From: Aureispira anguillae
GTDB lineage: Bacteria; Bacteroidota; Bacteroidia; Chitinophagales; Saprospiraceae
Assembly (NCBI RefSeq): GCF_026000115.1
Contig: NZ_AP026867.1
Coordinates: 4,025,716 to 4,089,715, forward strand
DNA: 64,000 nucleotides
Direction of reading: 5' to 3'
In this document: positions 44,628-52,999 of the stretch, piece by piece
Layout: every line of letters begins with the position of its first letter
How positions within the stretch are numbered: position 1 is the first letter of the stretch
Made by a program: the position numbers and the translations under genes
The notes under the pieces: model-generated
Seen by the model: the letters and a program-made list of their open reading frames with translations, nothing else
Database searches by the model: none
Told to the model about the DNA's origin: nothing

Positions 44628-45509
44628 CTACACGCATTGTTGTACAGCGTTATTTATTAATCTTTTATAAGACTTTAATAAGTTAACTAGAACTGGTTTT
44701 AGAATCTCAAATTCATGATGACTCCAGTTATTATAGTCATAATTTTCAAAAATATTTAAATCTAACTTGAGTCGTTTCATTTGATGACCAAAGTTGATGT
44801 TAAACCCAAGCTGTTTGTTTAACTCATTTTCTCTTCCTCTAAGGAAATCATAAATAGCCCTTTTTTTCTTATATGGATAGTTGATTCTTAAGTCTATCCG
44901 ATAGTAACAACCTTTAGGCTCAAAGATTAAATCAAAATTAGGGAAAAAGTCACTTAGAAAAAGGATTGGACCAAATTTATTTTTACGATTACTAATTTCT
45001 TCATATCCTAGATCAGTAAAAAAGGCTACTAGAGAATCAATAAAGTTTAAATCTGAATTTCCTTTTTGATGGCTAATTTTACCTGTAGATATGCTCTTTT
45101 GGGTTATAGGATTATGGATATATACATCAATGAATTTTATTATTTCTTCGTATTTATCTTTTTGAGTAATTAGATATCCAATATCAATTGATGAACTGTC
45201 AGAGTACTGATGAAGGTTCATTGACGTGACAACTGCATTTTGCTCATTTAAATAAATTTTACAGTGGAGGTTTTCAACTTCAATTGGCTCAATTCCAATT
45301 TGACGAATTTCGGCTACATTATTTTCAATATTTTTTCTAATGTACCATTTTATTTTTATACCTCGCTGTTGAGCTTTATTGATTCGTTGTGTTAGTTTTT
45401 TCCAAGCTGTAAATTTATTATATGGTGAAACTATAATTAATTCTTCTTTTGCTTGATCTATTAATGTCATAATTTTCCCAGAAATCTCAGCAGGTTGAAT
45501 TAACTCCAT
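44628..45509 (-). CDS. phospholipase-D-like domain protein
   Basis: 293 residues. The N-terminal domain has one HKD half-motif, His82-x-Lys84 with Asn98 (LHCKIYLNEQ and TSMNLHQ), typical of PLD-family proteins that act as nucleases or phosphodiesterases in pairs. The C-terminal 130 residues form an unassigned domain with basic patches. An effector of a defence or toxin system is plausible. The last codons (NAVQQCV) coincide with the repeated cassette-end sequence TGTACAACAATGCGTGTA. Confidence 0.65.
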   Translation of the reverse strand: MELIQPAEISGKIMTLIDQAKEELIIVSPYNKFTAWKKLTQRINKAQQRGIKIKWYIRKNIENNVAEIRQIGIEPIEVENLHCKIYLNEQNAVVTSMNLHQYSDSSSIDIGYLITQKDKYEEIIKFIDVYIHNPITQKSISTGKISHQKGNSDLNFIDSLVAFFTDLGYEEISNRKNKFGPILFLSDFFPNFDLIFEPKGCYYRIDLRINYPYKKKRAIYDFLRGRENELNKQLGFNINFGHQMKRLKLDLNIFENYDYNNWSHHEFEILKPVLVNLLKSYKRLINNAVQQCV

Positions 45510-45753
45510 TCTTTTTAAATTATTTTAGTGTTTAAAATTTTCTACGTTAATCTTGGGATTAAATTTAATAATATTTTTATATTTCATTGAGATCTGTTCC
45601 CCTTAAGAATGGTAAATACTGTACAACAAATCAGTATAAACAATGGCATATATATTCTTATATATCCTAGTAATTCTTTGTTGCAGACAATTTTCAGTGT
45701 ACTCACTTCTCCTTTTTTCACCAAAACTTTATGTTATAAAAAAAAGATAAAAT

Positions 45754-46365
45754 ATGACAGTTGAAGATGCTACAAAATTAGTACTAAATAAAGCGAATAA
45801 AAGATGGAGTAAAATTACTGGCGTTGACTATATTCTTGATAAAAACTCTCCAATTATTGAAAAAGAAACCTTATGGTACATTCCTTTTATAGAAAAAGAT
45901 ATAGCTAAAAGAGAACCATGGGTTGGTGCATTTCAGGGATATATTATTGAAAAAAATTCAGGTGAGATGTTTCAACCAGGAAGTGCTTATTCTCTGGACG
46001 AATGGATCTGGGGATTTGAATTAGGCTTTCGAAATAATAAAATTGACTTTACTATTTCTTCTATTAAAGATTTCACTAAAACTTCTAGACTTATTACTGA
46101 ATTAGGAATACAATATGTCATTCCTGAATATGAAAGTGGGACAACTTGGATGATTCCTAAACATTATACTAAAGAAGAAATAACAACTCGTCTTAAACAA
46201 TTGCCCTGCACATTTGAAAATCAAAACCTGACTATTAGATTAGATATTATTAAAGAAATCCTAAAAAGTAGTGCCCTAGAATTTTCAATTAAAAACACAA
46301 CTTGCTCCTATAAAAAAGAAATACATGGAGAATTAATTGATAAAAATGGTCTAATAAAAAAATAA
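45754..46365 (+). CDS. Imm35/YrhB-like immunity protein
   Basis: 203 residues. The first 90 residues fit the YrhB/immunity protein 35 fold: WVGAFQGYIIEKNSGEMFQPGS and then the ELGFR segment. The rest contains a second alpha/beta part (IQYVIPEYESGTTWMIPKHY). Imm35 proteins neutralise toxins secreted by neighbours. The only plus-strand gene of the zone, again followed by the TGTCTACAAACAATGTATA-type repeat. Confidence 0.6.
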   Translation: MTVEDATKLVLNKANKRWSKITGVDYILDKNSPIIEKETLWYIPFIEKDIAKREPWVGAFQGYIIEKNSGEMFQPGSAYSLDEWIWGFELGFRNNKIDFTISSIKDFTKTSRLITELGIQYVIPEYESGTTWMIPKHYTKEEITTRLKQLPCTFENQNLTIRLDIIKEILKSSALEFSIKNTTCSYKKEIHGELIDKNGLIKK

Positions 46366-46594
46366 CTGTCTACAAACAATGTATATAATCCATTTGGACC
46401 ACTATGTAATACCTAAAATTGGGCTCACATCTCACTCTGCAAAATCATAGACTTTGCTCTGCTGTAACTCCTACTTTTCGTATTTTACTTTTCCCGTACG
46501 GTATTATATACTCACGGTTCCTCATTTCAAGATAACTATATTAAACTATCCACAGTAAAAAACATAAATATCACATCTACCAAAATACAAAAAC
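46366..46594. other. cassette boundary spacer
   Basis: Begins with CTGTCTACAAACAATGTATA directly after the stop codon and contains GCAAAATCATAGACTTTGC, the relative of the palindrome at 42421-42478. It marks the border between accessory zone and phage block. Confidence 0.55.
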
Positions 46595-47212
46595 TCATAA
46601 ATTTTCAAAAATTTGAAAGGTATACCCCTGAATCAAAGCCGCCCGATCCGTCCCATTAACAGACCTACGAGCATAATAATAATCCTGCTCTTGAGCATTG
46701 ATATAATCCCCCAGCGCTTTACGAGTAAAAGAACCTTGAATCATGCCATATACTAAAATGCGAGCTGCATATTTAGGATTCAAAGCTAAATCAGGATGAC
46801 CAACCAGGTCAATACCTAAGAACCTAGACATTTTTGCATAATTACGCTTCCAAGTCAACTGTACAAAACCACGCCCATAATACCCCGTATACCAGTACGC
46901 ATTTTGATCCTGGTAAACTTCTGTTTGGCTCGGTTTTGCTCTACGCTCCCGAATCGGTCTAAAATTGCTCTCATGACGAGCTGTTGCTAGAATATAGACA
47001 AGCTTATTTTTGTCCTTGTCCCCATAACGATCAAAAGCTCTGATAATTTGCGCTATGGAATCCTTTTGAGTTTGGTCCAGTCTTCCAAAGGCTTTTTCAC
47101 AGGCATTTTGATAACGGGCAACCTTGCGCTCAAAAAGGAGTTTCACCACTAATAAGAATAGAATAAAACACCCTAGCCCTGCTCCCAGCCATTTTAAATT
47201 TTCTTTGTTCAT
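46595..47212 (-). CDS. membrane-anchored GH19-type murein hydrolase
   Basis: 205 residues. One N-terminal membrane helix (about 9-26) carries a GH19 chitinase/lysozyme-like catalytic domain: ILATARHESNF with Glu81 as the probable acid, GYYGRGFVQLTW at 110-121, and NPKYAARILVYGM. Phage GH19 enzymes cut peptidoglycan. Membrane anchoring suggests a virion-membrane entry enzyme or a lysis enzyme. It overlaps the amidase fragment gene by 4 bp and is last of the block. Confidence 0.85.
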   Translation of the reverse strand: MNKENLKWLGAGLGCFILFLLVVKLLFERKVARYQNACEKAFGRLDQTQKDSIAQIIRAFDRYGDKDKNKLVYILATARHESNFRPIRERRAKPSQTEVYQDQNAYWYTGYYGRGFVQLTWKRNYAKMSRFLGIDLVGHPDLALNPKYAARILVYGMIQGSFTRKALGDYINAQEQDYYYARRSVNGTDRAALIQGYTFQIFENL

Positions 47213-47508
47213 GCCAATTGAAATTGATGGAGGTGTTTGTATAGATTTGATCCTGGGCAGCTCGTGGCTTTATAGTCTCTGTGACCTGTAACCGCTAATT
47301 CTTGAGGTAGCTGCTTACGCAAATGAGCAATCAGTTTCTTCAAGCTCTTCAATTGGGCTGGGCTGGGTTCTTGCTTGGTAAAATTACCACTCAAGCAAAT
47401 ATTGATGCTGGGAGTGTTGTTATTTTCTACGCCATAAGAAATTGTTGTTAGCGAATTGCATAAGACAATCATTCCATTTACGTTGGCTCTGGAACCAAAA
47501 TAAGACAA
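47209..47508 (-). pseudogene. N-acetylmuramoyl-L-alanine amidase, C-terminal half only
   Basis: About 99 residues corresponding to the second half of a PGRP-type amidase: YGVENNNTPSINICLSGNF and the terminal zinc-ligand motif TGHRDYKATSCPGSNLY. The first half with the N-terminal zinc histidine is missing, and the best start codon is a TTG. A TM-encoding frame overlaps its 5' end. Either a truncated, inactive gene, a pure substrate-binding remnant, or one half of a frameshifted product. Confidence 0.6.
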
Positions 47509-47566
47509 GAAGCACCAATAGCAGTAACCCTGCGAAGCCCATTTTTTGTTTATCTAGGCTAACCAT
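47420..47566 (-). CDS. small single-TM protein overlapping the amidase fragment
   Basis: 48 residues from an ATG that overlaps the end of the upstream gene by 8 bp: a short cytoplasmic start, a helix FAGLLLLVLLVLFWF and a basic tail ending RRK. It overlaps the amidase frame by 89 bp in another reading frame. It may be an independent small lysis or virion protein, or supply a membrane anchor to the amidase part by frameshift. Confidence 0.5.
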   Translation of the reverse strand: MVSLDKQKMGFAGLLLLVLLVLFWFQSQRKWNDCLMQFANNNFLWRRK

Positions 47567-47879
47567 TGCTAAAATCTACTATTTTACGAGCCAGCTCCTT
47601 CCCTGCTTTATCTTGAATTGAAAGCACAATAGTTTTGCCTTTGGTCACTGCTTCAAAAACATAACCCTGGAGTACTTGCCGACGAATCCCACCCAGCTTA
47701 ACAACAGTAGCAAAATCCAGATCTTTGTAGGACATTTTAAAATGGACCTCTTGAGTGGTCTGATCTATTTTAGTGATGGTGATAGTGGCTTTGTTGCGTT
47801 TGTTTTGCCATTTATAAATAGTCAATCCGCCCAAGGTTAAGACAAACAATACAACAAGAATTTTAGTTTTAGTTTTCAT
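47559..47879 (-). CDS. single-TM hypothetical protein of the phage block
   Basis: 106 residues. An N-terminal hydrophobic helix (6-22) leads into a basic, beta-rich domain (VHFKMSYKDLDFATVVKLGG). Unrecognised. It belongs to the chain of small membrane proteins between the lysis genes and the capsid candidate, as expected for proteins of an internal virion membrane. Confidence 0.6.
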   Translation of the reverse strand: MKTKTKILVVLFVLTLGGLTIYKWQNKRNKATITITKIDQTTQEVHFKMSYKDLDFATVVKLGGIRRQVLQGYVFEAVTKGKTIVLSIQDKAGKELARKIVDFSNG

Positions 47880-47951
47880 CCTTTTAAGCTTTGTTGTTAA
47901 GCACTATGATTTGATTCGTTGTCGATCCATCCATTATAGGCTAATGTTTCT

Positions 47952-48149
47952 TCACGATTCTTTTTCCAATTCTACCTTTTTTAATGGCTCAGACTTTCCT
48001 AGAGCAACACCAATCGCTGCACCAGAGGTTGGCAAGATCAATAAGGTAAACAGCCAATACTTCCAGCCCATCTTGTGTTTTATACCATACATAAAAATGG
48101 CTATGGTCATTAGGCTTGCTCCCAATAAACCTGCTTCTTCTTTGTTCAT
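47952..48149 (-). CDS. two-TM small protein, holin-like in size
   Basis: 65 residues with two hydrophobic helices (about 6-22 and 31-50) and a charged, short C-terminus. Size and topology fit a class II holin or a small virion membrane protein; there is no sequence match. It begins 2 bp after the end of the previous small TM gene. Confidence 0.55.
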   Translation of the reverse strand: MNKEEAGLLGASLMTIAIFMYGIKHKMGWKYWLFTLLILPTSGAAIGVALGKSEPLKKVELEKES

Positions 48150-48151
48150 CT

Positions 48152-48349
48152 CTATTTTTTTGTTGGCTTAGCCGTCCCTTGTTTATACAACCATCTTAGG
48201 GCTAGTACGACCAAGACCAGGATTAAAAAAGGCTGGAGGGTTTTAAATAGCTCGCTTGTAAAAGTAGGATCTTCCTCTTTGCTGCTTGATGACCACCACC
48301 AAAAACCTGTGGCACTGGCTCCTACTATAAATGGGATTAATAAGGGCAT
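48152..48349 (-). CDS. small membrane protein
   Basis: 65 residues with an N-terminal helix (PLLIPFIVGASATGFWWW), a polar linker (SSKEEDPTF) and a second hydrophobic helix (about 38-54) followed by a basic tail. Unrecognised; part of the tightly packed membrane-protein series (2-8 bp gaps on both sides). Confidence 0.55.
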   Translation of the reverse strand: MPLLIPFIVGASATGFWWWSSSSKEEDPTFTSELFKTLQPFLILVLVVLALRWLYKQGTAKPTKK

Positions 48350-48357
48350 ATCTATTG

Positions 48358-48762
48358 CTATTTTGCGAGTTCTATAATAAGCTGGTTAATTGAAATAGCG
48401 GTTTTACCCGTCCATTTGAGCAGCATAATTTCTGTCTTGGTACCAAAGATCCCGTCCTCTACCAAAAGCGGAATTACTTGAGGTGGATTGCTCTTATGCT
48501 TTCCATTGAGCAGTCGTTGTAATTCTTTGACTGCTTCCCCTCGATCTCCTTGTTTTAGCACTCTGGTCTTATCCACTGTGTTTGAGTTTGCCGTTGTGCT
48601 GGGTGGCGTATTGCCTCCTTGCCCTACTCCATTACTAGGGCTTACTTCATCCTTCTGGAAAAATGGCAACCACTTTTCACGGGTGAAGTAGCCTACTAGT
48701 AAGAGCGCAAACAGAGCCACTGCCATCATTGGCTTTTTATATTTTTTGGCTGTTGCTTTCAT
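48358..48762 (-). CDS. membrane-anchored peptidoglycan-binding protein
   Basis: 134 residues. An N-terminal TM helix (13-29), a Ser/Thr/Asn-rich linker, and a PG_binding_1 domain (LKQGDRGEAVKELQRLLNG; DGIFGTKTEIMLLKW). It should hold a particle or enzyme at the cell wall; together with the adjacent GH19 enzyme it makes an entry or lysis set. Confidence 0.8.
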   Translation of the reverse strand: MKATAKKYKKPMMAVALFALLLVGYFTREKWLPFFQKDEVSPSNGVGQGGNTPPSTTANSNTVDKTRVLKQGDRGEAVKELQRLLNGKHKSNPPQVIPLLVEDGIFGTKTEIMLLKWTGKTAISINQLIIELAK

Positions 48763-48766
48763 TTTT

Positions 48767-49048
48767 TTATGCTTGTGGTCCTCCTAAATTATTATCGCCT
48801 GCCATGCTCATTTGCTGGAGGGAGGTCGTGCTATCCGTTGCTGCATTTTTATTCGGAATGGGATCCCCTCCTAAATCCGTTCCATTGGTGCTAGGTTTGT
48901 CCAATTTTGCTTGCAAGGCTTTGTTCTTTTTCATGTAATAGAAGTTGATTCCTCCCAATACCAGTACCAATAAAATCAAAGCGCCCAACCACATTTTTGT
49001 TTGGTTTGCTTTTTTGTTCTTTGGTTTTGTTGCCGTTTCTTCAGCCAT
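48767..49048 (-). CDS. single-TM hypothetical protein
   Basis: 93 residues. A basic cytoplasmic start, one helix (19-38, LGALILLVLVLGGINFYYM), and a Gly/Asn/Thr-rich tail. Unrecognised small membrane protein of the phage block. Confidence 0.55.
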   Translation of the reverse strand: MAEETATKPKNKKANQTKMWLGALILLVLVLGGINFYYMKKNKALQAKLDKPSTNGTDLGGDPIPNKNAATDSTTSLQQMSMAGDNNLGGPQA

Positions 49049-49097
49049 GATTTTTAGTTTTTATAGTTATTTGAATTCTTCTGTTAACATTTAAACA

Positions 49098-49541
49098 CTA
49101 GGGTATTTGTAAGGTATTTAAGCGGTTAATAACGATGTAATGGGGATCGTTGCCAATCACATTCCAGCAGGCTACCCAAGCTCCTTCCAATACCTTTCTC
49201 AAGGTTTCTCCATAGACTTTTAAATAGCCTTCGGCTACTGCTCTGAGTTGTACATCTTGCAAATTCATCAAGGTTTTAAGGGCTTTACACCTTCCTGATG
49301 TCCAATTTACTTTGTAGGCGGTATGTATTTCCTTTACCAGGGCGGAAGGGTCCCAGTCTATGTTTCCTGAATCGGTACTTACCGTAATGGGTTGGATATT
49401 CGGGTTGGCATCACTAGGATCTTTGCTGTCTTCCTTTCCCGATAACCGCCCAAAAACAAATATGACCACGATTACAGCCAATATACCACCTCCTATCCAT
49501 AGGTATTTTTCGTCAATCTGTGCTTTTTTTATTGTTGCCAT
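49098..49541 (-). CDS. single-TM protein with a helical outer domain
   Basis: 147 residues. A TM helix (14-32), a polar linker, and a helical domain (70-147) with ALVKEIHTAYKVNWTSGRC and YLKVYGETLRKVLEG. The pattern vaguely resembles annexin-like repeats sometimes seen in Bacteroidota element proteins, but no firm family. Candidate virion membrane protein. Confidence 0.55.
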   Translation of the reverse strand: MATIKKAQIDEKYLWIGGGILAVIVVIFVFGRLSGKEDSKDPSDANPNIQPITVSTDSGNIDWDPSALVKEIHTAYKVNWTSGRCKALKTLMNLQDVQLRAVAEGYLKVYGETLRKVLEGAWVACWNVIGNDPHYIVINRLNTLQIP

Positions 49542-49569
49542 TGGTTTTATTTAGTCTTGTTTGATAAGC

Positions 49570-50667
49570 TTATTTTCTCATTTTTTGACCTTTAGAATCT
49601 GTTGAACCTTCCATAAAATAAAATGGATTATCACTTGTATTCTTTTCATCTTTTCCTGACTCAGGATTGACATAACTGAAATACCAACGATCAGGATTCT
49701 TATCTGATCTCATCGATTTAAAAACAGAAAATCTTGTTACTTCATCCAGACGATCAATTTCTCTTACCCAATCCTCCACAAACTCATACATACCTGTAGC
49801 ACAATAAGCGGCTCTAGCATCTGGATGATCTTTCCATACCACTTGTTGAGTATTATGACGATTGATAAAAACATCTGCAAGATCAGCATCCTGAACCCAA
49901 TGTCTATTAAACCCTTTATAAAAATCTAGCTCTGATCGTGGTGCCCAAGATCTCCAAACATTATCTGTTTTTGGAGTATTAGAAACTGTTGTACCTACCA
50001 ATAGATTCAATCCGATTTCTCTACACCACCAAGGAGCTGAACTATCTCTTGAGTGCGTCAAATTCAAACCTTCCCAACCTCGATCTAATATATTTTTCAA
50101 TTCAGCCCGATAGAGCTTGCCTTTGGGTTCAAATGTTCCATAAATTGGAAAGGCTAAATAACGTCGATCTGGATAACTTGTATAGTCGATATAAGCTAGT
50201 TTACTAAACATTTCATAGATACATTGTTGTGCATCTGAATGTGTTTCTATCATTGGTCTTCCTATATCATATAGTGAGCGAATAGCATCCATTCTTGCCC
50301 CTCCCTCTTTTTGCCACTCACTAGCCGTTATTGCAATATGCTCCAAAACCTTGGGATGTTTATAATAAATTGGTTTATCTGGACGGCTCCCTAGTTCTCC
50401 TGGTGTTGGAGCAGTTACACCTCCCCCATTAGTTATACTTGCTAATATAGTTGGGGGCACTTGAAAATGTGTATCGGTTACCTGTCTCCCACTAGCACCA
50501 CTAGGCTTCTTATCCGTTGGGTTCTTTTCTTGATCCTGATCCTTACCTTTGGGCTTAAGCATAAAAAACACACCAATTCCCCCTCCTACCAATAGAACCA
50601 ATAAAAGTACAATCAATAAAGTCGATGGTCCTCTTCTAACTCTTGGGTTTGCTGCTGTTGTTTCCAT
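49570..50667 (-). CDS. large single-TM protein of the virion block
   Basis: 365 residues. N-terminal TM helix (17-36, STLLIVLLLVLLVGGGIGVF), charged linker, then a domain of about 270 residues rich in Trp and Tyr (for example SSAPWWCREIGLNLL and VWRSWAPRSELDFYKGF). No known family. It is the largest membrane protein between capsid candidate and lysis genes, so a spike, vertex or membrane-tube component is conceivable. Overlaps the preceding gene by 32 bp. Confidence 0.6.
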   Translation of the reverse strand: METTAANPRVRRGPSTLLIVLLLVLLVGGGIGVFFMLKPKGKDQDQEKNPTDKKPSGASGRQVTDTHFQVPPTILASITNGGGVTAPTPGELGSRPDKPIYYKHPKVLEHIAITASEWQKEGGARMDAIRSLYDIGRPMIETHSDAQQCIYEMFSKLAYIDYTSYPDRRYLAFPIYGTFEPKGKLYRAELKNILDRGWEGLNLTHSRDSSAPWWCREIGLNLLVGTTVSNTPKTDNVWRSWAPRSELDFYKGFNRHWVQDADLADVFINRHNTQQVVWKDHPDARAAYCATGMYEFVEDWVREIDRLDEVTRFSVFKSMRSDKNPDRWYFSYVNPESGKDEKNTSDNPFYFMEGSTDSKGQKMRK

Positions 50668-51049
50668 TGCTTGTATAGATTATTAGAACCACCAACAATA
50701 ATACTAAGGCGATACCTCCTCCGATCACCAGAGGGCTTATCCCTTTGGGTTTTGTATTATTATTGTTGTTTTGTCCTATTTGATTTGTATTTGTTGTTGT
50801 TCCTTGAGCTCCCCCATTTGCTACATTGCCAATTGAATCTGTCAAGTTTGCTCCTGAGCTAATAATTGCAGCAAAACCATCCAATATATCCCCCCAATTG
50901 GTGTTGTTTTTATTCGTGTTAACATTCGTATTGGTGTTGGTGCTACCACTTGTCTGCGAATCTGGTGGGCTACTCGCTCCCAAAGATTGATTATTGCTCT
51001 CATCTCTGAGATCAAATTGACTGTTGATTAAATCCTCTTGCTCATCCAT
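50636..51049 (-). CDS. Asn-rich protein with C-terminal TM helix
   Basis: 137 residues. An acidic N-terminus, a long Asn/Thr/Gly low-complexity stretch, and a C-terminal TM helix (about 107-125, LVIGGGIALVLLLVVLIIY). Tail-anchored topology with a flexible extramembrane part. Unrecognised; its end overlaps the next gene by 32 bp. Confidence 0.55.
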   Translation of the reverse strand: MDEQEDLINSQFDLRDESNNQSLGASSPPDSQTSGSTNTNTNVNTNKNNTNWGDILDGFAAIISSGANLTDSIGNVANGGAQGTTTNTNQIGQNNNNNTKPKGISPLVIGGGIALVLLLVVLIIYTSNGNNSSKPKS

Positions 51050-51094
51050 GCCTTCGCTATTTTTTGGTTAGAAAATTAGTTGCTAATCCCTCAA

Positions 51095-51454
51095 TTAATC
51101 TGAGGGTTTTGCGGTCTTTACCAAATTGTACGCTAGGGCTAATAAGACTAGCACGGATGCTCCATAAACAGACAATAGGGCTATATCAAAAAACTTGCAG
51201 ATCTTACAACGATCCATTGCTGGAGTACTTGTAGACGCTGAATCGGGCTTTGCTACTGTTGCTCCTGGCTTTGTCCCATCTGGGCTTGTATTTGTAGGCG
51301 TATTGTTACCAGAGGGCAACGGGTCGGGAACACTTGTTGTTGCTGTTGTCGTCGTTGCAGTATTTTCTTTTGAATCTGCACTCGCTACCCCTGAAGTACT
51401 CAGGTTGCTGCCTGCTACAGGCAGTAATTTGATTTCAAATTGACTCTTATCCAC
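51095..51454 (-). CDS. Ser/Thr-rich protein with C-terminal TM helix
   Basis: 119 residues. Residues 15-75 are a low-complexity Thr/Ser/Pro linker, followed by RCKICKFF (C-x2-C) and a TM helix (about 92-110). Similar tail-anchored topology to its two neighbours, which suggests a family of virion-membrane proteins diverging in the extramembrane part. It overlaps the upstream gene by 8 bp. Confidence 0.55.
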   Translation of the reverse strand: MDKSQFEIKLLPVAGSNLSTSGVASADSKENTATTTTATTSVPDPLPSGNNTPTNTSPDGTKPGATVAKPDSASTSTPAMDRCKICKFFDIALLSVYGASVLVLLALAYNLVKTAKPSD

Positions 51455-51722
51455 GGTTTTTTAGTTTTAGTGTTATTAGATAAATAATAAGTAGAAACAG
51501 CCCCAAACCTACGGATGAACCTACAGCGATTATCAATCGGCGCTCTCTGTCTTGAAGGGCATTTTGCTCCGCTTCTCGTTTTTCATTTTCTCGCCCCCTT
51601 GCAATTCCTATCACCATTGCTGCTACATCTCTACTGCTCATCCCATGATTCCCAATATTAATGTCCGATAGAATGTCTCCGATTTGTATATTTTCGAAAT
51701 TGAATCCTGCTGCTGCTGCCAT
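51447..51722 (-). CDS. small protein with C-terminal TM helix
   Basis: 91 residues. An alpha-helical, charged middle (ARGRENEKREAEQNALQDRERR) and a C-terminal TM helix (about 67-85). First gene after the strong terminator that follows the capsid candidate. Unrecognised. Confidence 0.55.
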   Translation of the reverse strand: MAAAAGFNFENIQIGDILSDINIGNHGMSSRDVAAMVIGIARGRENEKREAEQNALQDRERRLIIAVGSSVGLGLFLLIIYLITLKLKNRG

Positions 51723-51746
51723 TTTTCATTCGTTTAGGGTAAAATA

Positions 51747-51779
51747 AAACGCCAATACGCCCATAGCGCATTGGCGTTT
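51747..51779. terminator. strong terminator after the capsid candidate gene
   Basis: Arms AAACGCCAAT / ATTGGCGTTT with an additional CGC / GCG pairing and T runs on both sides, 27 bases after the minus-strand gene at 51806. Isolated transcription of the candidate capsid gene is a feature of many phages. Confidence 0.85.
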
Positions 51780-51805
51780 TTAAGTTTTTTTTGGCTTAGT
51801 TGATG

Positions 51806-52531
51806 CTATCCTTTTGGATAAAAACAAGTGTATAAAGTCAGGTTTACATTTTCTCCATTTGGTACAGGAATCTCCAAATAGTTCTTTCCATTTAAGGTTA
51901 GATCTATATCATTCTCCTTCAAAAAGCGTTCATCCATTGTGCGAATATTGGTATTATCATCATCCGCTGAAGCTTTGGGATAGTACAACTTTTTGTCTTG
52001 CTTGCACTCCCCTACATGAGAATAGGTTTTGAATCGAGGCGTAAGCGCAAATACATCTGCACTACTTGCTTCAAAGTGCAATTTCTTGATTTTTACAAAA
52101 CCATAATTTGCTAAATTCCCCAATACTTTTACTGTCTCAGGTCCAAAGGTGCCTCCGATAGTCATGTCCTTAACGGGCTCTGCTCCATCAAAAATGCCCA
52201 AGTTGTTCCCTGCCAAACCCAAACGAACAACACTCCCTGCTACGGCAGATTGCAAGGTCAAACTGATTTGATTGTTTTCCGTTTCCTGGGTGATTCCTGA
52301 TGCCATTGGTTTAACCATTGGTCCTGTTGGGCTTGCTGTATAGACATCTGAAATACTCATGCTGTTATCTACTGCTGCCGTTCCTTTTTGCAAGGCTTCT
52401 TTTACGGTATCAGTCAACTTCCATTTGGGCTGCCCTACTACGGGTTCAAATGAGCGCTTTCCATTCACTTCTACCCAAGGGGATTCTAAGTAGTACTCTG
52501 TTCCTACTGGAAATAAAACTCTAATTTTCAT
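51806..52531 (-). CDS. major capsid protein candidate
   Basis: 241 residues without TM helix, coiled coil or low-complexity sequence. The pattern is beta-rich with Gly/Asn turns (QISLTLQSAVAGSVVRLGLA, NYLEIPVPNGENVNLTLYT). Size fits the small double-jelly-roll capsids such as PM2 P2 (about 270 residues). It is preceded by a good promoter and two small TM genes and followed by the strongest terminator in the block, consistent with high late expression. No recognisable family, so this is an inference from size, composition and context. Confidence 0.5.
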   Translation of the reverse strand: MKIRVLFPVGTEYYLESPWVEVNGKRSFEPVVGQPKWKLTDTVKEALQKGTAAVDNSMSISDVYTASPTGPMVKPMASGITQETENNQISLTLQSAVAGSVVRLGLAGNNLGIFDGAEPVKDMTIGGTFGPETVKVLGNLANYGFVKIKKLHFEASSADVFALTPRFKTYSHVGECKQDKKLYYPKASADDDNTNIRTMDERFLKENDIDLTLNGKNYLEIPVPNGENVNLTLYTCFYPKG

Positions 52532-52859
52532 GATTAGGTTTGTTTTTAATTTTAAAAAAATCAGTTGCTTTTTTGTATATTTTTTTGACCTTTAAGCTAA
52601 CCTTATCCAGCCAATAAAGAATGGTCTTCAGATTCGCTAAGAACAAAAACATCAGCGATAAAAACATCATTAAGGTTTTGAATGCTTCATTGATAATCAA
52701 TGATAGATAGACCAGCTCCAGTTCATAGGCTTGTTCTTGTAAACCAAACTTTCTTAACTGTTGTAGTAGGCTATCCAATTCTGCTCCATCTCCGATATAA
52801 ATACCCAAGCTAAAGCAACTCAACAGCCAACTCAGCAATATTTTTAGGGCTTCTTTCAT
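52521..52859 (-). CDS. membrane protein upstream of the capsid candidate
   Basis: 112 residues. A hydrophobic start (ALKILLSWLLSCFSLGIYIG), a second strong helix (about 58-80) and a basic C-terminus. The 3' end overlaps the capsid candidate by 11 bp, so the genes are coupled. Unrecognised. Confidence 0.6.
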   Translation of the reverse strand: MKEALKILLSWLLSCFSLGIYIGDGAELDSLLQQLRKFGLQEQAYELELVYLSLIINEAFKTLMMFLSLMFLFLANLKTILYWLDKVSLKVKKIYKKATDFFKIKNKPNHEN

Positions 52860-52993
52860 GACTTTGGCTTTAGTACCTTGAAGTAAATGGCCATTAATAA
52901 CAAAAACATTGTCCCTGTCATTGCTAGACTCAATGGGTCTACAAAAAAGCGAACTCGTATGTCATGTTCTGATTCATCTGGTATCAATCCCAT
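52856..52993 (-). CDS. 45-aa single-TM protein
   Basis: Short gene starting at ATG 52993: acidic head (MGLIPDESEHDIRVRFFVD), TM helix (about 24-38) and a basic tail. Its stop codon overlaps the next gene's start (ATGA type), a strong sign that it is real. First gene after the predicted promoter. Confidence 0.6.
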   Translation of the reverse strand: MGLIPDESEHDIRVRFFVDPLSLAMTGTMFLLLMAIYFKVLKPKS

Positions 52994-52999
52994 TCTTAA

